Source of the DNA: Progne subis subis
Taxonomy: Eukaryota > Chordata > Aves > Passeriformes > Hirundinidae
Direction of reading: 5' to 3'
Length of the DNA stretch: 64,000 nucleotides
NCBI GenBank assembly: GCA_022316685.1
Contig: JAKJHU010000084.1
Coordinates: forward strand, 1,931,001 to 1,995,000
The position numbers and the translations under genes are program-made. The notes beneath the pieces are model-generated. The model had not been told where the DNA came from, made no database searches, and was given only the letters and a program-made list of their open reading frames with translations. This document shows positions 35,511-48,482 of this stretch, piece after piece (within the stretch, counting starts at the first letter, position 1; every line of letters begins with the position of its first letter).

Positions 35511-38378
35511 CCATGAACTCCATACCCATCAATTCCCATTATTTGATTCAAGTGTTTAAAAAACTCATTGTGCACTTTAAAATAATAATAATAATAAATT
35601 GCATTTTGAAGCCAGGGGGTTTATGCTATTGCAGCCATAATCATAGCAAAATGTCCTATCATTGGGCCTGTGGTTGCTAATTAAAGGGTCTCTGATGAGG
35701 GGCAAGAACAGATGAAATAAAATACCCATAATGGGTGGGATCTGCCAAATTTTTATGCATGGAGGAGAGCAAGGAGCTGGCAAGAGCTGCCCTGACTGGA
35801 AGTGAGAAAAAGATGCCCAAGGATAGGGAATGGTGCTCATTCCCTCAGTGACACTCAGCTCCAAGGAGTCTCGACGTGCTCCCTCCCACGACCCCAAGCC
35901 ATGATCAATTTGACCCAAATAATTTGACAGATGCTGGTACAACCTATTCATAAAAACCTCAGAGATACCACACCCTCCAACCCATGCTTTGCTTCCATCA
36001 GAGACAGGCACTGGAGTTTCCTATTGGAAATTAAACCCACAGTTTCTCACTCTGTTGCTTGTGGCCAGGCAGGAACAGCTCATTCCCTTAATCCCTCTCA
36101 GAGACTTTTCCCAGCTAAAGGATGGGCTTTTCCTCCAGGAGCCAGAAGCCCGTCCCCATAAAACACAACTTAAACTAAGGCTACAGAACAAAGTCTATAA
36201 AATATAGTGTAAAGAAACAGGACTGTAGTTACGGGACTCAGGATCTCCATATCCACTGAAAATATTCTCGGTTCAAAAAACTTGAAAAGCTGCGCATAAA
36301 CTAATCTGCTTTTCCATTTTTCTTTGGTGATCAAAGTGCTCCAGACATTGCTCATTCTTGACAACTTCCTCTACACTTTATCTGAGCCAGAGCTCGTTAG
36401 GATCCCTCAGCCACCGCATCCTGAGCACCCCAAACACAAAGGGCCTTATCCAGCAGCCAACCCCCAGCCCAGCACCAGGAATCTGCTCAGGGGCCGCTTT
36501 GGGAGCAATGTGGGAAATCAGCCAGCAGTGCCAGGGAAGGGGTTTGACAGTGCCACAACTGGGCTTCATAATCCTTTCTCTCCAGCCAATTCCCAGAAAC
36601 CCATGAATCTTTGGATCTCAGTCAATTTGCAGCTCTGGGATCAAACTCAAACTGGGCCTGGAGCTTCATGGCTGAGCCTAAATGGCAGCCTGGAGCCATG
36701 GGCAGGGGTGAGGAAGCCCCAGCTGAGGCCACCCCATGTTCACTGTGAACACATTTATTAGTTCTTAAATTCTCCTTTTAAAGCTATTTCCATCCCTCTC
36801 AGTATCTGGCGTTTATTAATTTAAATATACCTCTGCATTATTTATGACCTATAAAATCTTTCTTTTCCTGAAGTATTAGCTGCACCCACAAACATACTTC
36901 TAATTTTATTTGGTCTGTCTATTAAAATTCATCAATGTTGATATGCCTAAATCATAAAATGGCAAAGAACTGCACTTTAGCTGAGACAAAACTCCCAGGA
37001 GACAAAATGTTGCTATTTAAGAAACGTTTACAAAAAGAACCCGGGAACAGCAAAGTTAATAATATGCTTTGCTGCAGGATTATTTACTGCGCCTTAGTCT
37101 CATGGGCAGTTTTACCAGATGACTTGCCTTCAAAGCCTGAACTCACCCTGTGCTTCTAGTGGACTCATAAAAGTTCAAGGCAGCAGGTTCTTAATCAATA
37201 AAAATCAAACAGCCTTTGAAGCACTGCAGGAGTGTGTCCTCCTTATCCCCCACTTGCTCACGTCCCAGGCTGGCAGCTGCCATCCTGAGCATACAGCTGG
37301 AACAGGTACTCCAAGAACTCCTCTAGATAAATGGGATGGACTGGGGGCTGCGGCTCTGGCAGGAATCTCAATAAATCCCATGTGTGCAGCAGCTTTCCCT
37401 GGAGGAAACATTCAAAGCCATGATCAGTTCTCCTCGACTGCAGAGGCACAAAGTGACATCCATGGAAACATCAAGGCTGGTGGGATCTCCTGAATGAGAA
37501 GGAGGCTTTGGTGGACCCCAGTGGGATGTTTCTGAACACCCCACAGCTGGGTCAGGCAGCTGAGAGCCTTTTCAGGGAAGCTTTGACACCTCCACGTGAG
37601 GGGAGTACGTGATCACCAGTGCTGAACCGCTTTCCCTATGAATTCCTATTCCTCCGTTACACTGGGTGCCACTGACTTTTCCTGAGGAGCTTGTCCAAAC
37701 ACCCTCTTTGCCATGGCCCTCTGAACTCCTGCTCCCGGACAGATGAGGCCCCAGCCGCAGCAAAGGTCCAGGAGAAAAGTGACCGAGACAAGAGGAATGT
37801 GCTGAGCTGCACTGGAACAGACACTGGCAGCCCTTACCATGCCCAGACGAAGGAGGAATATATTCCAAATTTTTCCTCTGTGTGTCATCTTTCTCCTCTG
37901 GTCAACCAGGGCATTTTCCTGCTCTTCTGCACCATCAGAATATTCTGATCTGATCCATGGAGTTGGTGCCTCCGGGCACATGCCTGACTCGGGCCACATC
38001 TTCCCCTGCCCTTACACCTATTTTTTTTTTTTTTTGCCTTTCTTGGGCTCTTCTGCTCTTCACCCAGGAAATCCCTCTGAAGTATCCAGAAGCTTACTAC
38101 GAACTGCGTGTCCAAAGGCACGGCCTCAACATAAGGCACAACCACACAAGGAGGGCTCCACAGTCTGTCTCCCATCTAAATCAAGATTGTGGCTTGTACA
38201 GCTGGCAACAAGTTTTTAGCGTCTTATTTTCTGCATCCTGCAGATAGAACAGGACTGGGTACACTGAATTTGCAGTAAAGGAGGGTCCAGTGCCTGTACA
38301 GTACTTGCCCAATAGTTTTTGGCCTTGAATCCAACAAACAACCATGTTTGTCTTCTTTAAAGATCCACTTCAAGGGGG

Positions 38379-38480
38379 AAAAAAAAAAAAAAAAATCAGT
38401 AGCAAAATAAATTCTCTTTTGAACAAAAAAACAAAAAAAAAAAAAAAAAAAAAACCAACAAAAAAAAAACCCACACACAC
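38379..38480. repeat. A-rich low-complexity block
   Basis: Two A runs (17 and about 22) separated by 30 bp, then AAC/CA-rich sequence. Confidence 0.95.
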
Positions 38481-40164
38481 CTAAAACATAGTCTTTCGCT
38501 TATTCTTTCACTATTTCAGCAACAATTTTTAAAAAACCAAATGCAAAATCCCTTTGAAGCTCAAGCTTTGTTTAGCTTCATGAAACATTTGAGGGAAGAA
38601 TTCCATCCTTAAACCTGCAAGGCAGCATTGTGCAGAACACTCATATTTAAATATTTACAGTCTTACTTAGCTAAACACTTGAATTACTTAAAAAATTGAT
38701 TCAAACTGTGCTTCATAAGGAGAATCAGACAGGTTTACCTGGAATATCAAATGATTCTTTTGAAATTTAATAAATATTTTAAGTTTCTTTAATTCAGTGT
38801 TAGATTCAGCTATGTTCAAGACAAACAATTTGGAGCACCGACAACCCTTGAAATCAGAAAAATAAACAGAATGCTGCAAAATTCGGGTAGCTGGTTGTGT
38901 GAGGGCCAAGAAAAAAAAGGGCCTAAAAAAAGATGTCTTTGTAAAACAGCATGATCCAGCATTTGGAGTAGGTAGGCTTCAGAAAGGAAAGGGAAAATCT
39001 GACCTCCAATTAAATTACCGTGCTAATTAGCCAATGTCAGTCATAAATCTAAACCAGCCCTGTGTGCTAAGGGCAGGCAAAGGAGAGTAAGCTCAGGGAC
39101 CCTGGATTGCCCCCAGAGGAACAGCTGCTGGAGGAGAACAAAGCTGGAGCACAGGGGTTTTGTGTCTGGGAACAACGTGGGGTTTGGATGCTCTCCATGG
39201 ATATTCCTGTGTGTGTCCAGGTGCCTGTCCAGTCCTGTGGCCTGGGGAGCTGCCCCCAAAAGGGCATGTCCATGCTGAGATACTCCGTTTGCTTACTGGG
39301 AGGTGACTCTGCCTTTTCACTGGGAGCAGGGATAGGAATCTTTGTCTCTTCTTTTCTATGTGCCAAGGGAAGTAAATGCTGCTCCCAGCTGCTGCCAATT
39401 GCATCTTGTTGAAAAATAGTTGGGGTTTTTTTCCTATTTTTACATGAACGTTCCACACACTCCAGCCTGGAGGATTCTTCAGGATCTACACTGGCTCCTC
39501 CCTGCCCGTGCACACCTTTCCTCTTGGAGAAAAACTTCCCCATCCTCTCCTGGCTGTTCCCAGAGGAGGACAGTGCACATTCCATGGGAGCAGGGCTGGA
39601 TCTCACCTCAAAGTCACTGCCCCCTCCCTCCAGGTGTCACCACATGGTACTTCAACTTTTGAGGCACTTTCTGAGGATGTTTTTGAGTACACATTTACAC
39701 AAGCTGAGCACCACTGAAGAAAGTTTGCCCTAGTTTCTGTTCTCCGGAAGCCAAGTGTTGTCACTTAGCTCATGAGGACATGGACAAAGACTCAGGCAAA
39801 AGACAAAGAAACAGGAAGCTCTCCAACCTGCTTGAGATGAGCACAGTGATTGTGTGGAAAAGGTGAATTTCCCGAACAATGGAAAAGTCTTCACGCCCAG
39901 TTTCTGAGAAGGGTTTCTCAAGAGAGATTTCCAGAGAAGCTTGGAATTCTGGAGAAGCCAGGGGCAGTTCCGGGGTATGTAACAAGATGGGTGATACAGA
40001 ACTTCCCCAAAGTCCCAAAAGCCAGGATTGCTTTCGTGGCCTTACAACTGCTCTGCAAACTCCCAAAATCACTTCCTCTCCATTCCTCAATCCCCAGGTT
40101 GTAGCATGAAATGACACCAGACCCACACGTCCCACCAGTTCTATCCCAAGGACACCACACAAAG

Positions 40165-40196
40165 ATGGATGGATGGATGGATGAATGGATGGATGG
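40165..40196. repeat. (GGAT)n microsatellite
   Basis: About eight units with one G-to-A change. Confidence 0.95.
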
Positions 40197-40609
40197 GAAT
40201 AACTCTTGCATTTTCTCTGGACCATGACAATGTTACACCACTTCAGAGGTCTTAGGAGGGGGGATAAAACTCAAAAAAAAAAATGTTTTCCAGACAAAAC
40301 TCCTTTGGAGTTGTCCTATTGTGAAAATACTAGGGTTAAATAAAGGTGAAACAAAGAGAACCTCAGCGTATCTTCCACAGCCAGAGCTGTCTCAGAAGAG
40401 CTTAATTCATGTGTTTGCTCCCTCAAAATCCTCCATCTGAAGTACAAGTGATATGCCACAGCTTTATTCTGCTTTGTCAGCCCCTTCTCCCAGAGGGAAC
40501 AGTACAGGATATTGCTCTGATTAAACCAATTCCATTTGATACGAGACTCCAGAGGTTATAGCTGAAGGGATAACCTTCAGCTGTATGTTGAGCCTTCTGG
40601 CTGAAAGTT

Positions 40610-40665
40610 ATTCCACAGACTTATTTAACTTAAGTCCATTCCACAGATTTATTTAATGTAAGTCT
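40610..40665. repeat. Two-copy tandem duplication, 28-bp unit
   Basis: Copies at 40610-40637 and 40638-40665 both read ATTCCACAGA then TTATTTAA then TAAGTC, with three differences. A small hairpin (TCTGGTT-TT-AACCAGA) follows at 40662-40677. Confidence 0.9.
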
Positions 40666-41036
40666 GGTTTTAACCAGAGTTTTACCTGATTTTTTCTGTG
40701 CTCCCCATCAGCACTTCCATGGTGATGTTGCCCAGTCTCTCCATCACTTACACCAGTCATGTTGCTCAGGGGAGCACACATTATATAAAAGGGGCACTTA
40801 ATTAGCAGAATTAAAATTCAGAAAGTCAGATTGCAGAGTTATTCTTCATCCTGTTAGAATTATGGCATCTCTCATCCCATGCTGGTTCTCCTCTGCTGGA
40901 ATCACTGGATTCCTCTGAACCACCCATTTCTTCCAGAAAAAAACACATTGCTTTGCCCTTTCCAATTCCGAATAAAAAAGGGATCCAGTAAATACAGTCA
41001 TTATGTGGTTTGATGTGCTCTGTGTTTCAATATCTT

Positions 41037-41062
41037 ATTATTTTTACCGTGGTAAAAATAAT
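41037..41062. repeat. Inverted repeat with 12-bp arms and 2-nt loop
   Basis: ATTATTTTTACC and its exact complement GGTAAAAATAAT flank GT. It could form a cruciform or hairpin. No terminator role applies in a vertebrate genome. Confidence 0.93.
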
Positions 41063-41382
41063 GTGTGTGATGGGCCAGATCAGTCAAAGAGACAAAGCTC
41101 TTCAGGCAGCTAAGACGCTCCAGTCTGTAAATTCAGCTGCCTTTCTTTGTAAAACCTACTTCAGTGAGAAAGAGGACTATTAAAATATATGGTCATGATA
41201 ATGAGAAAAGTAAAATTTAATTGCCGTTACCAACTCATCATACAGGAAATAAAACATATGGATGTGGAGAATCAATAAATTGAAGTTGACCTTTTCACTC
41301 CTACATGCAAGTTATCTAAAACCTTTTTCCTTTGCAAAGATTCTCCTCAGAGAAAAACTGCACAAAAATGGCAATTTCATGG

Positions 41383-41443
41383 GAAAAAAAACCAACCAAA
41401 CAAACCAACCAACAAACAAACAAAAACGAAACAAACAAAAAAA
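41383..41443. repeat. (CAAA)n/(CCAA)n low-complexity tract
   Basis: About 60 bp of A/C-only sequence apart from one G; tetranucleotide-like units. Confidence 0.93.
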
Positions 41444-44400
41444 GGAATGTAAAAGATGAAGCACTTTGCAGAAGAGCGTGAGGTCAATCACACTTGTAAC
41501 TCTTTCCAACATTTACCTTGTAGCTCCCTGGTTTTGTTACACCTCCTGGACCAGACAGGGCAGGGCGATGCAGCCCTTTTGCAGCACAAGGACAATGCCA
41601 GACTTTGGAGAATATAAATAGATGTCCGAGCTGGGCTCTGGTGTTTCTGAAGCTCGTCTCATATAGTAGGAAAGGGGAAAAGGCATCTGTCACCACATTT
41701 CGGTCATAAATGGCTCTTTTCTGGAAAGGGGTGGATAAGGAGTAAAAAAAGCTTTGTGGAAACAAGTGCAGTATCAGTTTCTTCACTTCCACATATCAAA
41801 GATGTTTTATGCATTGCCCTATTTTGGCCCATTTCTAATGCTTCTCTGAGCCTACAGAGTTCTTCCTGGTCAACCTGAACCGACCAGAAAATCCTGTTCA
41901 GAAATACCCATCCCCTGCCAGGGCTCCAGCATTTCCCATGTTCGGTGGACAAACACCATCCCACCCAGGTGCTTCAGCAACAACAGACCTGGGAAAATGC
42001 AAATAAAGCCATCAGGAAAGAGACTCTGGTTTCAGATCATGTTCTGGGTGAAGTTTGCCATTTAAAGCTGTCCCATTTCTTCCTCTTTTATGTGCAGAAA
42101 TTTGGCAATGAAGAATGTGTAATCACTTGTACAGCAGATACAAATCACACGTAGAGGAGATGCTTTTAGCAATGAAAAAGAGGCAGAGGCAGAAGAGCAG
42201 GTATCCATAAGGAAAAAAAGAAACATCTCGGTGGTGATTTTCAGGGTTGAGACAGTTTAATGCAGCCCAAGTGGGCACAGGGTGTGGGCAATTCAGCATG
42301 AGAAATAAAGACTCCACTGTGACTGCTGTGCCCTGCTGGCACCACTGGTACCCTCCCTGTGCCCAGCACACCATCACCCCCCAGGAAGGCACTTTCCCTT
42401 GGATCCTTGTGCCCACACCTTGCTTTGGGAAGGTGGGAATGTGTAGGACAGACGGACGTGCCGTGGTGCCCTGGGCTGGGTGCCCGTGGGTCTCTCCGCA
42501 TGGGGCAGTGGCTGTTCCCTCAAAACACAGGCTGGACTCTGAGGGGACAGCTGGGAAAACGTTCTGTCATCTGCGGCTCTGCCCCAGGCAGGAATAACCC
42601 ACATTACAGAATACCAAGTGGGTAAGGAAAAACCACATTTTCTCATTCTTACAGGGAAACTGTATTTTCCAAACAGCCTGTTCCCCCTGGCACTCGAGGC
42701 TCAGACTGAACAATTCCTGGGATGGTTTACCTCATCCCACCCAGATGGTTTTGACCTCAGGTTGCCTGCAGGACACAGAAGGACCGAGTCAACCAGACAA
42801 ACCAGCAGCTGCCATGCATTAACCAGTCTAGAGACCTGGAGAGGCTGGCAATGGGATGAGAAGTTTTCTATTTTATTTTTTGTTAACTTCTCTGTAGGGC
42901 CATTCACACTCTGCCAAGTACCACAAACTGAAAAGAGGAGACAGAAACTTCAAGCCAGTTTCCTAGAAATCAGGTGAAGGTAGATCCTTTTTTATACAGT
43001 GGATACAGAAGAAAAGCGGTGTAGACAACTTTTTAGGGAAAAAAATGCCTCAGACTGCACCAGCCCCATAAGGCTTTGGAGATAAACTGGAAAGGTGTGT
43101 TTTCCCACAGACACTACCTAAATCTGGCTGTCATGTTCCACCTGCCCCCTCTTCTTCCTTCTTGTCCATACTTCAGAAACCATCATCTCCCCCTCATTTC
43201 CTACCTTTCTCTCACTGGGGGCACACCAGCTCTTGAACTGTATCATGTCTTCCCCCTATGCAGCCTGAACACACATCCATGTCAAGAAAACCAGCCCTGG
43301 AACAGACCACAAAGCTTCAGAAATCCCTGTTTCTAGATGATTCTAGAATCTGGAGCAAAAGAGGGGCGTTGCTGCTACAGTGACCTAGTTCTGCATTTGC
43401 TCCTCCTTGTGCCTATGGAACAGATTTCCAGGACCAGCTCCAGGTGGGTTCTGGAAGTCTACCTGGGCAGGAAATGTGGATAAAAGAAGATCCACGTGTC
43501 TCATAGGCCTGTGTAGAAGGTAACTGTGCCTCAGACTCCAGCTGACTCCTCCCTGCAGCACTGTTCACGTTCCTAAATAAACAGGAAAACACACACACAA
43601 GTACTTTCTGTTTGGAGCTTTCTCTGCTTTCCCTCCTTGCTCAAAAGTGTCTCTGCAGAATCTGGGATCCATTTCCTTGGAAGGCAGAGAGCCTTTTGCT
43701 TAGAGCCTCCCAACACTCTGTCAAGCACCCAGAATGCCAATCATGAATCACTTTGGATGAGGCAAAGCAATCTTCTTGCATAAATTAAGAAAGTCCAGAG
43801 CGAGAGATAGCGTGAGTAGAGTAAACTTCCTTGCTGTGCGGCTTGCCAAACTCTATAAAGAAAACCTTTGAAAAAGCAGCAGAATGATCCTATTTCCTGT
43901 TGATTTACTCTCTCCAGCCACAGAAGGGATGATGGTGACACAGACCACTCTGGCTTGCAAAGCAGCTCTAAGGACTGGCCATGGCAGGATCATGTCACCA
44001 ATGGAGGCATTTCATACATGCACTCAGTCACATACAGCTGTGGCAACACCAATTTATTGTGTCGCCATCTCACACCCTTCTCCCCTCCTCACAGATAACT
44101 TAGTGACTGCACTTCTTTTTAATCCCAAGCAGGGTGCATTGCTTGCACACCTCTCAGCAAGCCCTGCAGAAGATCCCCTCTCCAGGGCAGCATCCCTGCA
44201 GGGAGTGTGTGTGAGGAGGGAAGTTTCCAAAGTTCACTGAGTGCCAGGGCAGAGCCAACACCCCCACACGAAGTGCCAAAAACAGACCACGAGCACAGGG
44301 TGGGCGGTTTTCCTCTCAGTGCAGGACCTGTGATGAGCAGGGCCGGGGAGAGCCTGTCCTGCTCCCCAGGTGCTGCCTGCGCAGTGCCTGGGAGCCTCTT

Positions 44401-44916
44401 CCTGCTTCTGCTGAGTCCCCAGCCACATGTTCAGCCTCTAATTTGGGAAAAAAAAACCCAGTCAGGCCCGGCACCACCCTGGAAATCCAGCCCACCTATC
44501 TCCCATGCCAAACTGGTGTTTACAGCTTCTCTGAGACCAGGTCAGCGGGTTCTCCCTGACCCTGCACAGCGTGAGATGTGCAGCCACTCACTGAGCTCTG
44601 TGCACAGGAACTGCATTTCTGCACCTCACAGAACCTTCCCTGAAGCTGTGGATTTCCTCCCTCTTCCATTAGGCAACCATAGGAGAAGCCACCCAAATCT
44701 CCTGGGATGTCCTCTACAACCCAGCCACCCTACTGAGCCCCTCACAACAAAGCCAAATGAAGCCCTGGTGATGGAGTGACCGAGAAAAGCTATACGGAGA
44801 GGGAATTTCCTAGCACCACTTCAAGAGGAAAACACCTTCCCTTGGTATTTCAGCACTGCACAACCACAGCTGGAAACACAGATTGCAGGCTACAGGCATG
44901 GCCTCGCCAGCTAGCT

Positions 44917-45578
44917 GGGGAAAAAAGGAAAAGAAAAAGGAAAAGAAAAAGGAAAAGAAAAAGGAAAAGGAAAAGGAAAAGAAAAAGAAAAAGAAAAAGA
45001 AAAAGAAAAAGAAAAAGAAAAAGAAAAAGAAAAAGAAAAAGAAAAAGAAAAAGAAAAAGAAAAAGAAAAAGAAAAAGAAAAAGAAGAAAAAGAAAAAAGA
45101 AAAAGAGGAGAGGAGAGGAGAGGAGAGGAGAGGAGAGGAGAGGAGAGGAGAGGAGAGGAGAGGAGAGGAGAGGAGAGGAGAGGAGAGGAGAGGAGAGGAG
45201 AGGAGAGGAGAGGAGAGGAGAGGAGAGGAGAGGAGAGGAGAGGAGAGGAGAGGAGAGGAAAGGAAAGGAAAGGAAAGGAAAGGAAAGGAAAGGAAAGGAA
45301 AGGAAAGGAAAGGAAAGGAAAGGAAAGGAAAGGAAAGGAAAGGAAAGGAAAGGAAAGGAAAGGAAAGGAAAGGAAAGGAAAGGGAAGGAAAGGAAAGGAA
45401 AGGAAAGGAAAGGAAAGGAAAGGAAAGGAAAGGAAAGGAAAGGAAAGGAAAGGAAAGGAAAGGAAAGGAAAGGAAAGGAAAGGAAAGGAAAGGAAAGGAA
45501 AGGAAAGGAAAGGAAAGGAAAGGAAAGGAAAGGAAAGGAAAGGAAAGGAAAGGAAAGGAAAGGAAAGGAAAGGAAAAG
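44917..45578. repeat. 662-bp homopurine microsatellite, three zones
   Basis: Every base on the + strand from 44917 to 45578 is A or G. Zone 1 (44917 to about 45104) is mixed GGAAAA/GAAAAA hexamers, becoming regular (GAAAAA)n. Zone 2 (about 45105-45259) is about 30 perfect AGGAG pentamers. Zone 3 (about 45256-45577) is about 64 AGGAA pentamers with a single variant, AGGGA, near 45381. Reading frames of 240-285 codons on both strands exist only because the repeat lacks stop codons. They are not genes. Confidence 0.98.
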
Positions 45579-46502
45579 TTTAATATGAAACACTTAAAAT
45601 TTAAAAATAAATAAAAATTAATTTTCAGGGGTGAAAAGGGCACCAGTATTTTGCTAAAACCATTCAAAATTTCAATTTGGAAAATGCCACTCGCCCTTTG
45701 GAGATACTTCTCCTTAAGGCTTTAATCACTGTCATCCTCACTTTTCTCCTATAGCAAGTTAAGGCATGAAGTTAAAGATCTAGTGTTCTCCTCCAGCCAG
45801 AGAGCCCAGAAAGGGCTTCCCCTTTCAAATCTTTGATCCAATCCGTTGAAGTTCTGCCTCAGAGGAGGTAGAAGTGATGTTCTACCTCAGACCCTTTTTA
45901 ATTGCCCATACACCAAAAGAGAACTGGCCTTGGACCAGAGAACAGGAATGGGGATAAGACCCCACCTCACTCCCTGCAACGTCTGAGCTTTGTTGGGATC
46001 ATGATGGAGCTCAGCCTCACGTTCCTGAGCTCATATGGGGACAGAAACTACAAGGTCTGTCTGTGCTGAAGTTTTCCAGGAGTTCCCCAACTCCCGCAGA
46101 GCTTTTCCCGCTCCGTCCCCACACTGGGCCTTGTGACCAGCCCTACAGGGGTCAATTCCCATTTCACCTTGCTCAGAATCCCTTTTCACTGAACGTTGAG
46201 AGGCTGTTTTCAGTCCCTGGCATCAATCAGGCCCTTTTACTTAGAGAGAGGAGGCCCAGGGAGGAGAAGGCTCCCAGGCACAGCTCACTATTTCTGACCA
46301 CTGTTCACTGTTTTCTGAGCTCTTCAGAGCCTCTGGCAGAAAATCACTGTAATTAAGTGTTAACAGTTTGATGAAGAAACCTTTCCTCACACTGGAGGCT
46401 TCACCAGCCTCTTTCTGACAATGCACAAAAGTCACAAACTAAAAAGCTTTGGAATTTTCCAACATTTCTTTTGCCTTTAAAGCTTAAAAAAGCTTTTAGG
46501 GG

Positions 46503-46545
<43 letters not shown>
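46503..46545. repeat. Poly-A run of 43
   Basis: Uninterrupted A run, preceded by AAAGCTTAAAAAAGCTTTTAGG, which holds two AAGCTT sites able to pair. No retrogene body was recognised upstream. Confidence 0.95.
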
Positions 46546-46547
<2 letters not shown>

Positions 46548-48270
46548 CACCAAATTCAGTCCCCAGACATGGAAAATGCAGCTGAAGGAAACATTTTCAC
46601 AACTTTCCCCTCCTGTGAGCAGCTGGTGTCAATGGCATTTTTGAAGCAGCACAGAAGATCGAAGAGATATTAATTGAGATTAAATAAATACGGGGTGCTG
46701 GAACAGAGGAAGCCCAGCCTTACGTTGCTGCTGTTTATCACACTTATTTAGGTCACTGAAGAGAGCACCTCCTACAGCCTCTGACACCACTGCTATCCTT
46801 CAGCCAAAATCTTCCTATGAATTTGAACGTTCAACAAAAATTCATAAATCTGCACGTATAAATAACTGGGATGTATTTTAAATTTCCCAGCAGAAAAGCA
46901 ACTTATCAAAAGCAGACTTTTCACCAAAATGTGTGAATCTTGAAGACAAAAAAACCCCCAAACAATTCCAAGTTAATATTTATGGTCAAAATAACTTCCC
47001 TACAGGGTTATTGCTCCTAGCACAAGCTGGCTTCCAGGTATTCTCCTGGCAGACTGTTCCAAGTTTGCTCTAGAGCTGTTCCAAAACGTTTCAATAATTA
47101 AGCATTCTGTGAAGCAAGAATTCATACTTTTTGTATACATTTACACTGTAAATGTAAGGACATAAATGGTCCATGTAAGGACTGTAACCAAAGGACCACC
47201 CACCCAGCTTTTCTTTCATCCTTCTCCCCCAGCACAGGCAGAGCCACATTAAAAGCAGGAATGACTCAAAATCTAGAGCACATGCTTAGGACACAAATTT
47301 GACATTCAAACCTACAGAACACAGGAAAACTCCAAAAATGTTTGTTCCATCCTTAGACGGAAGCTGAAGTTTTTCACATGCAAAAATTTGCAAGAGATTG
47401 GGCACAAGGAAGCCTCCCTGCTGTATTTTTATGACCTTTTATTTATAAAGGCTCAGTCACATTTTGCATCTGAACTACAACACACACAACTGACAAGCCT
47501 GAGAGAACAAAATCTGAGTGTTCCCACCCTCAGGTCAGAGCTCAAATTGCTGATTAGCACCATGGCCGTGTGCAGGGATTCTCCCCACACTGCAGCCTTT
47601 CCCATAGGAGTGGCAGTTTCTTTAAGGTCCTTATTTTACTGCGAAATACCTTGTGCCTTTATTTGTGTACAGATTGCAAATTGGGCTGTAATTTACAGCC
47701 AGGCAAATATTTGGGTTTGGTGAGATGCAATGAGCTCCCAGCCCCATTGGTTGGTGAGGGAGAGGTGACTTAGCGTGACCTGTAAAAGCTGGCATAAAAG
47801 ACTGAGAATATGAATGAATATGAGAAATTAATTCTGAGAATGAAGTAACTCATTAGAAAGTATCATATGATCAGCTCTGCAACGGTCTCCATAATTCCCC
47901 AAACTGAGCAAAATGTTGCCATCAAATAACGAGAATTGTGGTGTGGTTTGAGGGAGAACAGAGAGGAAAGGAGGCTTTTGGTTGGGTGTTTATGGCCAAA
48001 AGTGCTCCCAAGCCAGTATCTGTCCCAAATTATAAATCTCCAGGTTTTCGACGTGAAAGAAACACAGATGAGGGGGAGTGGACCCAGAGACATCCAAGGG
48101 AAGGGGAAGGGCATCAGGCTGAGCCGAAGTGGCTCCTGCAGAAATTAGGGGAAAATACACAGAAAAATTCTATCTGCCTCTTCAGCTGATGAAATCAGGA
48201 AGCAGCTTCAGTGGAGGTTTTTATAAGAAGCCAAATGTAACACTGAGTTACCTTCGAGTGTTGCTTGCCT

Positions 48271-48482
48271 TGTTTGGGTTTTTTTTTGATTTTGTTTCTT
48301 GGGTGGGTTTTTTTGTTTTTTGGTTTTTTTGGGGTTTTTTTTGGGGGGGTGGGTTTTGTTGGTTTATTTGTTTTGGGGTTTTGGTTTTTTGGGGGGTTTT
48401 TTTTTGGTTGTTTTGGTTTTTTTGTTGTTGTTGTTGGTTTGGTTTTTTGGGGTTTGTTATGGTTTTTTGGGGATTTTTTTTG
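48271..48482. repeat. G/T-rich low-complexity tract
   Basis: The + strand is almost only G and T for about 200 bp, with runs such as GGGGGGGTGGG, GGGG and GGGGGG separated by T runs. Frames through it encode meaningless F/G/W-rich strings. Confidence 0.95.

Larger units (their letters stand above)
35511..44916. other. Intergenic, low-complexity islands only
   Basis: There is no gene and no full transposon in this 9.4 kb. It contains (AAT)n near 35581, T15 at 38021-38035, an A-rich block at 38379-38480, (GGAT)n at 40165-40196, a two-copy 28-bp repeat at 40610-40665, a near-perfect palindrome at 41037-41062, and (CAAA/CCAA)n at 41383-41443. A frame of about 190 codons at 44207-44779 has no recognisable motif. 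Confidence 0.55.

Noticed and set aside
44207..44779. A + strand frame of 190 codons
   Set aside because: No similarity to any family I know and no splice or promoter context; ends just before the purine tract.
44776..45667. Reading frames of 240-285 codons on both strands (K/R/E-rich or F/L/S-rich)
   Set aside because: They exist only because the purine pentamer/hexamer repeat has no stop codons; composition is pure repeat.
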